Assembly: GCF_905171765.1 (NCBI RefSeq)
Contig: NC_053392.1
Location: forward strand, 503,794,556-503,858,555
Origin: Bufo bufo
Taxonomy: Eukaryota; Chordata; Amphibia; Anura; Bufonidae
Length of the DNA: 64,000 bases
Reading direction: 5' to 3'
Below are positions 61,001-64,000 of this stretch, in pieces; the first letter of the stretch is position 1; each line of letters opens with the position of its first letter. The notes under the pieces were generated by a model, which was given only the letters and a program-made list of their open reading frames with translations, had not been told where the DNA came from and searched no databases. Made by a program: the position numbers and the translations under genes.

Positions 61001-63863
61001 AAAAAATAAATGCCGGATCCGTTTTTGCCGGATGACACCGGAAAGACGGATCCGGCATTTCAATGCATTTTTTCGACTGATCAGGCATTTTTAAGACTGA
61101 TCAGGATCCTGATCAGTCTTACTAATGCCATCAGTTAGCATACATTTTGCCTGATCCGGCAGGCAGTTCCGGCGACGGAACTGCTTGCCGGATCTCTCTG
61201 CCGCAAGTGTGAAAGTAGCCTAAAACAGTTACGGTAAGTGCTTTTCCCAAAACCCAAGCTAAACTCAGGCAAAACCATTAGGCCCCTTTCACACGAGCGA
61301 GTTTTCCACGCGGGTGCAATGCGTGACGTGAACGCATAGCACCCGCACTGATTCCTGACCCATTCATGTAAATGGGTCTGTGTACATGAGCGTTGTTTTT
61401 CACGCATCAGTTCTGCGTTGCGTAAAAATCGCAGCATGTTCTATGTTATGCGTTTTTCACGCAGTCCTGACACCATAGAAGTGAATGGGGCTGCATGAAA
61501 AACGCATTGCATCCGAAAGCAAGTGCAAATGCAATGCGTTTTTCACTGATGGTTGCTCAGAGATGTTGTTTGTAAACCTTCAGTTTTTTTATCACGCGCG
61601 TGAAAAACGCATCAAAACGCATTGCACCTGCGCGGAAAAAACTGAACAACTGAATGCAATCGCAGACAAAACTGACTGAACTTGCTTGCAAAATAGAGCG
61701 AGTTTTACTGAATACACCCTGAACACATCCGGACCTAATCCGTCACGCTCGTGTGAAAGAGGCCTTAGGTTGTTAAAGGGATTGTCCGATTCGCTGTTAT
61801 CCTAGCTGCAGCGGTGACGTCACATCGACAATACATGTCCCCTGCCGCCATTCGCTGGCCATCAGTCGAGTAATCTTCTATTCTGTATTACAGGCAATCC
61901 CCTTAGTGGTCTTGAAACTGACAACCCCTTTAAGGCTAGCTGCACATTAGCCCTAGCAATAATGCAGGCTGTTCTGGCAGGGAACAGCCTGACAAATCTC
62001 TCTGTATTCTGGCATTGGCGAAGGCATGAAAGTCCTCAATAACTATAACCGGCGGAGATCCCTGTCAAACATGCGGAGAACCGGCCGGAAGAAAAGTGAT
62101 GTGCCATGTTAATGTGACACGTATAAACCTGATCTTTAGGGAAAACCCCAGAATGGCCTGACTGCTTGGAGCAAAGGATTAGGGAAGAGCGAATAGACTT
62201 CGGATGGAACATCCGAAGTCAATTCGCATAGTACTTTGTTTGAATACTGTACGAAGCAGGAGCTCCCTACAGTATTAGAATGTATTGGCTCCGATGAGCC
62301 GAAGTTATTACTTCGCATAATAACTTCAGAAATCAATTTCTATTGGAAAAAAAACATTTCCCGAATTCGGGTTCGGTTCCAAGTGGTACCACTTCATCCA
62401 AAGTCGATTCACTCATCCCTACAGAGGATATTACACAGTTCACTTCTGAATACTGCCCTCTGTTCACATCACTGGGTGCTATATCTGATATACCGTCTAG
62501 GTCGGGGACTGCTGCCAGTACACCAGTCTATCACCAGCATACGTCACTATACAATTTCTTACTATGCTGCCAAGTGACGGTATAAATCTATGGTTAGGGT
62601 ACTTTCACACTTGCGGCAGAGGATTCCGACAGGCAGTACCGTCGCCAGAACTGCCTGCCGGATCCGTCAAAACGTATGCAAACTGATGGCATTTGTCAGA
62701 CGGATCAGGATCCTGATCAGTATGACAAATGCCGGATCGGTCTCTCCGGTGTCTTTCGGAAAAATGGATCCTGCATTAATTTTTTTAAACATTTTTGCTG
62801 AAACACTCGGCGCCGGATCCGGCATTAATGCATTTCAATTGGGAAAAAAAGCTGGATCCAGCATTCCGGCAAGTGTTCTGGAATTTTGGCCGGAGATAAA
62901 ACCGTAGCATTCTGCGGTATTATCTCCGTCCTGATCAGTCAAAAAAAACTGAACTGAAGACATCCTGAAGGGATTACTCTCTATTCAGAATGCATGGGGA
63001 TAAAACTGAAGTGTTTTTTTTCTCCGGTATTGAGCTCCTGTGACGGAAAAGAATAACGCTAGTGTGAAAGTACCCTAATATACAGATGGCTTATCTGCAG
63101 CAGAAGGAGGAGGACGACAAACCTGATGTGAACAGGACCTAAGATTTAGCAGTTAGGGGTCATGGACACGACCATAAGTATTTTGCGATCCGTGTGCATT
63201 CCATTCTGTATTTTGCAGAACAGAACAGCTGGCCTCTAAAAAAACAGTCCCTTGCCAGTCCGTTATGCAGACAATAATAGGACATGTCATTTTTTTGCGG
63301 TGCGGAACCACGGAAAGAAACACCACGGAAGCACTCCGTAGTGCTTCCGGTGTTCCGTATCTCCGACCCATTCAAGTGAATGTGGATTGCCGACCCGATA
63401 CGATTGGGCAGTGTGCATGCGGCCTATGGAACACACAATTTTGCGGATCCGCAATCTGCAGACCATAAAAACAGGCAGTCATGTGATGGAGCCCTTACAG
63501 TCAGAAGAGGTAACCAATCAGGTTGCAGTTCTCATTCTTCAAACTGAGAGCTGGAATGCGATTGGTTGCTGTAGATTCCCTTTCCCCTAGTTCACCTGGG
63601 CCCCCAGCAGGGCGCCGCGGCCTCCCTTGCCCACGACACACCGGGACCAGGTGCCCAGCTGACCAGGACTCACCATACGCATAGATGCCTCTGAGCAAAT
63701 CCTCCCGCAGTCCCATGGTGTCGAAGGTGGGAGTCACGTCCACTTCCTCACTCGTCTCAAACTCCACTTTCGTCATGTCTTCTTCCCTCAGCATCCGCTT
63801 ACGGCTCGACCCGCTGGTGACACCGACCACTGCTGCGGTGGCGGCTACTGCTGCACTAGCCAT
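48077..63863 (-). CDS. eif4a3: eIF4A3, DEAD-box RNA helicase, complete gene
   Basis: eIF4A3 is the RNA clamp of the exon junction complex. It binds RNA and ATP with MAGOH-RBM8A and CASC3 and marks spliced mRNAs for export, translation and nonsense-mediated decay. Twelve exons join in frame to 418 codons (human 411). All helicase motifs are present: Q motif near [12 protein letters not shown], motif [11 protein letters not shown], Ia PTRELA, Ib TPGR, II DEAD, III SAT, IV region [38 protein letters not shown]. The C-terminus is MNVADLI. Introns are GT-AG. The start at 63,863 has a good context (purine at -3, G at +4). The first exon is longer at the N-terminus by an Ala/Val-rich stretch. Confidence 0.98.
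48265..48281 (-). CDS. eif4a3: eif4a3 exon 12, last five codons
   Basis: After the acceptor CTCTGCAG, TTGCTGATCTGATTTGA completes V-A-D-L-I-stop with the carried G. Only 17 coding bases lie in this exon, and the rest is 3'UTR. The preceding intron of 2.5 kb holds a piggyBac element and a MITE, so automatic annotation could easily miss it. Confidence 0.93.
48480..48764. mobile_element. TTAA-type MITE in last eif4a3 intron
   Basis: AAAGCTATCCCCTATCTGATC and CCTGTGGATAGGAGATAACG are inverted. The right end TACCTTTAA shares its TTAA with the piggyBac element that follows. It is a relative of the 11.5-12.1 kb MITEs. Confidence 0.6.
49139..50690 (-). pseudogene. piggyBac transposase pseudogene
   Basis: The pieces, in order on the minus strand, are: [20 protein letters not shown] (about 50,290-50,215); broken central sequence including the region corresponding to [13 protein letters not shown] (about 50,110-50,060); then 49,838-49,545, [19 protein letters not shown] and [20 protein letters not shown] (a catalytic Asp region); and after the [18 protein letters not shown] (about 49,320-49,270). 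There are many frameshifts and stops. The family (PGBD4-like) cuts and pastes at TTAA. Confidence 0.88.
49339..49510. mobile_element. Harbinger-like MITE, one end clear
   Basis: TTAGGCTACTTTCACACTAGCG and GGATGCGGATCCGCTCAGAA are family motifs. The right end near GAACGCAGCTTGCAGC is less typical. Confidence 0.6.
50807..50934 (-). CDS. eif4a3: eif4a3 exon 11, motif VI
   Basis: It encodes (R)[19 protein letters not shown] then [23 protein letters not shown] and one base. The donor is AATG followed by GTATGT. Reading on without splicing adds codons before a stop, so the splice to exon 12 is needed for the usual end. Confidence 0.97.
51042..51149 (-). CDS. eif4a3: eif4a3 exon 10, motif V
   Basis: It encodes (S)[19 protein letters not shown] then [16 protein letters not shown] and two bases of Arg. 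The donor is ACCG followed by GTATGT and the acceptor is ATTTTGCAG. Confidence 0.97.
51625..51740 (-). CDS. eif4a3: eif4a3 exon 9
   Basis: It encodes [20 protein letters not shown] then [18 protein letters not shown] and two bases. HGDMPQKER is the motif IVa region contacting RNA. The donor is CCAG followed by GTAAGC. Confidence 0.97.
51996..52025 (+). repeat. G30 homopolymer in eif4a3 intron
   Basis: There are thirty consecutive G on the plus strand (C in the eif4a3 transcript), 164 bases from exon 8. Shorter pure G runs of 23 occur at 41,762-41,784 and 50,462-50,484. Confidence 0.85.
52190..52328 (-). CDS. eif4a3: eif4a3 exon 8, start of second RecA domain
   Basis: It encodes (R)[19 protein letters not shown] then [20 protein letters not shown] to FCNTKRK. 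The donor is AAG followed by GTGAGA and the acceptor is TTCTTACAG. Confidence 0.97.
52464..52605 (-). CDS. eif4a3: eif4a3 exon 7, SAT motif
   Basis: It encodes (G)[19 protein letters not shown] then [20 protein letters not shown] to ILVK plus two bases. SAT is motif III. The Cys in TQVC is Val in human as I recall and Cys in Xenopus. Confidence 0.97.
52770..53110. repeat. Intron 6-7 repeat with GGGGTCTGA motifs
   Basis: GGGGTCTGAG, TTGGGGCTCTG and CTTATTTACATTGGGG recur at uneven spacing. The right part GTGCGTCTTATGGGCAGGTGCGTC is a short direct duplication of the kind ending many dispersed repeats. It is not coding. Confidence 0.4.
53111..53628. other. eif4a3 intron stretch, nothing recognised
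   Basis: Short ORFs are present, but none shows a protein family or splice context. GTTGGGGTGAAACACATTGGGG and CACCACCCAAGG hint at an old repeat. I see no gene. Confidence 0.4.
53629..54760. mobile_element. TTAA element with 300-bp inverted arms, MITE inserted
   Basis: TTAA lies at both ends. The left arm 53,633-53,945 and right arm 54,405-54,756 are inverted copies; compare CACCAGAAATACGGTTATGT with ACATAATATTTCTGGTGG, and CTAATGAGCCTCTAGGTGC on both sides. The centre holds a Harbinger-like MITE (53,950-54,401). Confidence 0.85.
53950..54401. mobile_element. Harbinger-like MITE, nested
   Basis: The ends GGCCTATTGCACACGACCG and CGGCCGTGTGCAGGAGGCC are inverted. The interior has many GGAACGGAAACGGA and CCGTATAC blocks. 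Confidence 0.8.
55214..55370. mobile_element. Possible small Harbinger-like MITE
   Basis: GATAGGGTATGCCCACACCTAA and TACGTGTGGACGTCCCCCTTA are roughly inverted. An A-rich stretch precedes it. Support is weak. Confidence 0.4.
55706..55786 (-). CDS. eif4a3: eif4a3 exon 6, DEAD motif
   Basis: It encodes (D)[19 protein letters not shown] then ADEMLNK plus one base. DEAD binds magnesium and ATP. The donor AAAG followed by GTTTGT is somewhat weak; the acceptor is TTACACAG. Confidence 0.97.
55836..56192. repeat. MITE fragments in eif4a3 intron 5
   Basis: AAAGAGGACCTGTCACCTCTCC resembles other GAGGACC termini, and TTAAAGGGGTTATCCTGAAA (from 55,965) with CTCAGGATAGGTCATC is the left end of the 13.47-kb family. 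Right ends are missing. Confidence 0.5.
56193..56462. mobile_element. Harbinger-like MITE, left part
   Basis: TTAGGGCTCATGCCCACGAACG is the left terminus. The interior has GCGGTCCGCAATGCACGG and AAGTAGTGCATGCACTACTT. It is cut on the right by the inverted-repeat element that follows. Confidence 0.65.
56466..56718. mobile_element. Fold-back element, about 105-bp arms
   Basis: Left AGTGTCACTGACAAATCTCG to GGATGAAACC and CCAGTGAAACAT pair with right ATGTTTCACTGGGC and GGTTTCATCCTCTGCTGGAA to TTTGTCAGTGACACT. Confidence 0.75.
57050..57182 (-). CDS. eif4a3: eif4a3 exon 5, motif Ib
   Basis: It starts [20 protein letters not shown] and ends [13 protein letters not shown] plus one base. The first residue is Val where human has Gly (KGLLALG). 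The acceptor is TATTCCAG and the donor is TTTG followed by GTAAGC. Confidence 0.96.
57444..57506 (-). CDS. eif4a3: eif4a3 exon 4, motif Ia
   Basis: The exon has 21 codons, [20 protein letters not shown] then K. PTRELA is motif Ia. Compared with the human protein as I recall it, L replaces V at the first residue and G replaces V in ELAVQ. Confidence 0.95.
57970..58036 (-). CDS. eif4a3: eif4a3 exon 3, Walker A
   Basis: It encodes [20 protein letters not shown] then IQ, with the GTGKT phosphate-binding loop. The acceptor is ATCTTGCAG and the donor is CAG followed by GTAATA. Confidence 0.97.
58210..58690. mobile_element. Harbinger-like MITE
   Basis: CTACTTTTACGCCTGCGTTTTC and AAAACGCATATGTGAAAGTAG are inverted ends. 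The arms carry CGGATCTCAAAACC and its inverse. It lies in eif4a3 intron 2. Confidence 0.75.
58842..58914 (-). CDS. eif4a3: eif4a3 exon 2, Q motif
   Basis: It encodes [20 protein letters not shown] then DVIA and two bases of the next Gln codon. It includes the Q motif that reads the adenine of ATP. The acceptor is TTCTTTTAG and the donor is CACA followed by GTAAGT. Confidence 0.97.
59114..59285. mobile_element. TTAA-type fold-back MITE
   Basis: TTAAAGGGGTTCTCTGGGCTT starts it. GGAAAAATAGTTTGGTCACTACTTACC-type sequence in the left arm pairs with GGTAAGTAGTGACCAAATCATC on the right. It is in eif4a3 intron 1. Confidence 0.65.
59560..60360. mobile_element. 801-bp TTAA palindromic element
   Basis: TTAA lies at both ends. 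The left arm (59,564 to about 59,935) and right arm (about 59,965 to 60,356) are inverted copies with few mismatches, from AGGGAGTCTGTCATCAGCAT to CGCATGCGCCGGCTAACGAC. The arms contain five or more GCGCATGCGC-like blocks. Open frames inside are artefacts of the GC-rich arms. It is in eif4a3 intron 1. Confidence 0.88.
60648..61221. mobile_element. Harbinger-like MITE, GGATCC-rich
   Basis: TAA flanks GGCTACTTTCACACTTGCG and GCAAGTGTGAAAGTAGCC. More than ten GGATCC sites, mostly in CCGGATCCG context, lie in the arms. Confidence 0.85.
61279..61768. mobile_element. Harbinger-like MITE, CACGCG-rich
   Basis: TTA flanks GGCCCCTTTCACACGAGCG and CGCTCGTGTGAAAGAGGCC. The interior has TTTTTCACGCA and TGCGTTTTTCAC inverted blocks. 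Confidence 0.85.
61773..61933. mobile_element. TTAA-flanked MITE
   Basis: TTAAAGGGATTGTCCGATTC and GAAACTGACAACCCCTTTAA are the ends, with TTAA on both sides. The length is 161 bp. Confidence 0.7.
62175..62422. mobile_element. hAT-type MITE, AGCGAAT termini
   Basis: TTAGGGAAGAGCGAATAGAC and GTCGATTCACTCATCCCTA are inverted ends, with CTTCGGATG near the left. Solitary ends of this type also occur near 16,124-16,142. Confidence 0.65.
62594..63077. mobile_element. Harbinger-like MITE, GGATCC-rich
   Basis: TTAGGGTACTTTCACACTTGC and GCTAGTGTGAAAGTACCCTAA are the inverted ends. CGGATCAGGATCCTGATC and GCCGGATCCGGCATTAAT lie inside. Confidence 0.85.
63152..63497. mobile_element. Harbinger-like MITE
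   Basis: TTA flanks GGGGTCATGGACACGACC and GTCATGTGATGGAGCCC. CACGGAAGCACTCCGTAGTG lies at the centre. It ends 176 bp from exon 1 of eif4a3. Confidence 0.75.
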
Positions 63864-64000
63864 TACCCCGACAGAAAGGAAACCGGACTCACGCTGAAGA
63901 AAACACGCAGAGCCACACTACAGCAGGCCGTCTCCCAGAAACCACCGCGAGCGAGAAGGCGGTTACACGGAAGACTCGTCAGGACGCAGCGTGCATCACG
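63590..64000 (-). promoter_or_regulatory. eif4a3: eif4a3 promoter and 5'UTR, CpG-rich
   Basis: This stretch is richer in G, C and CpG than the surrounding intron and covers exon 1 and the 137 bases upstream that remain in the window (with CGCGAGCGAG and several other CpG). It fits a CpG-island housekeeping promoter. No TATA box was seen in the visible part; the transcription start cannot be fixed. Confidence 0.55.
63674..63863 (-). CDS. eif4a3: eif4a3 exon 1
   Basis: The exon codes 63 codons plus one base: [20 protein letters not shown], then [20 protein letters not shown] to DLLRGIYAY. The donor is TATG followed by GTGAGT. The Ala/Val-rich start is less conserved; from [10 protein letters not shown] onward it is typical eIF4A3. 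Confidence 0.97.

Overview
The window is eukaryotic, vertebrate and most probably amphibian (a frog or toad). Both genes are split by GT-AG introns and match vertebrate proteins. The intergenic and intronic DNA is packed with the mixture typical of anuran genomes: many Tc1/mariner transposons, hAT and piggyBac elements, L1/Tx1-type LINEs, a DIRS retrotransposon, and dozens of TTAA- or TTA-flanked MITEs. The species assignment is inference; the gene and repeat calls come from reading the sequence.

Layout. (1) Positions 1-1,395 hold the end of a decayed Tc1 element. (2) Positions 1,715-17,742, plus strand, carry the 3' half of an atlastin gene, best matched to ATL2 (ER membrane-fusion GTPase). 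Seven constitutive exons are visible, from the end of the GTPase domain through the transmembrane hairpin. They are followed by a candidate 15-nt microexon and two alternative C-terminal exons. The introns contain abutting TTAA MITEs, a 4-kb TTAA element with an L1 insertion, and a long inverted-repeat insertion. (3) Positions 18-48 kb are a gene-free transposon graveyard. L1 bodies in both orientations are interrupted by hAT elements (exact 8-bp target duplications), Tc1 elements (TA duplications), MITEs, and one DIRS element whose inverted terminal repeats and internal complementary region can all be seen. (4) Positions 48,077-63,863, minus strand, carry a complete 12-exon eif4a3 gene (exon-junction-complex DEAD-box helicase, 418 codons). 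A piggyBac pseudogene lies in its last intron and many MITEs fill introns 1, 5 and 7. The GC-rich first exon and promoter lie at the right edge.

The two genes converge, with about 30 kb of repeats between their 3' ends. They are not functionally linked: ATL2 shapes ER membrane and eIF4A3 works in nuclear mRNP assembly. The human orthologues lie on different chromosomes as I recall them, so the adjacency is lineage-specific or amphibian. No CRISPR array, operon or prokaryotic feature is present. The most interesting observations are the atl2 microexon with alternative tails, a 15-bp-TSD inverted-repeat insertion with a tRNA-like A box, two Tc1 copies sharing one internal deletion, the DIRS replication signature, and chains of MITEs that abut exactly at shared TTAA sites.
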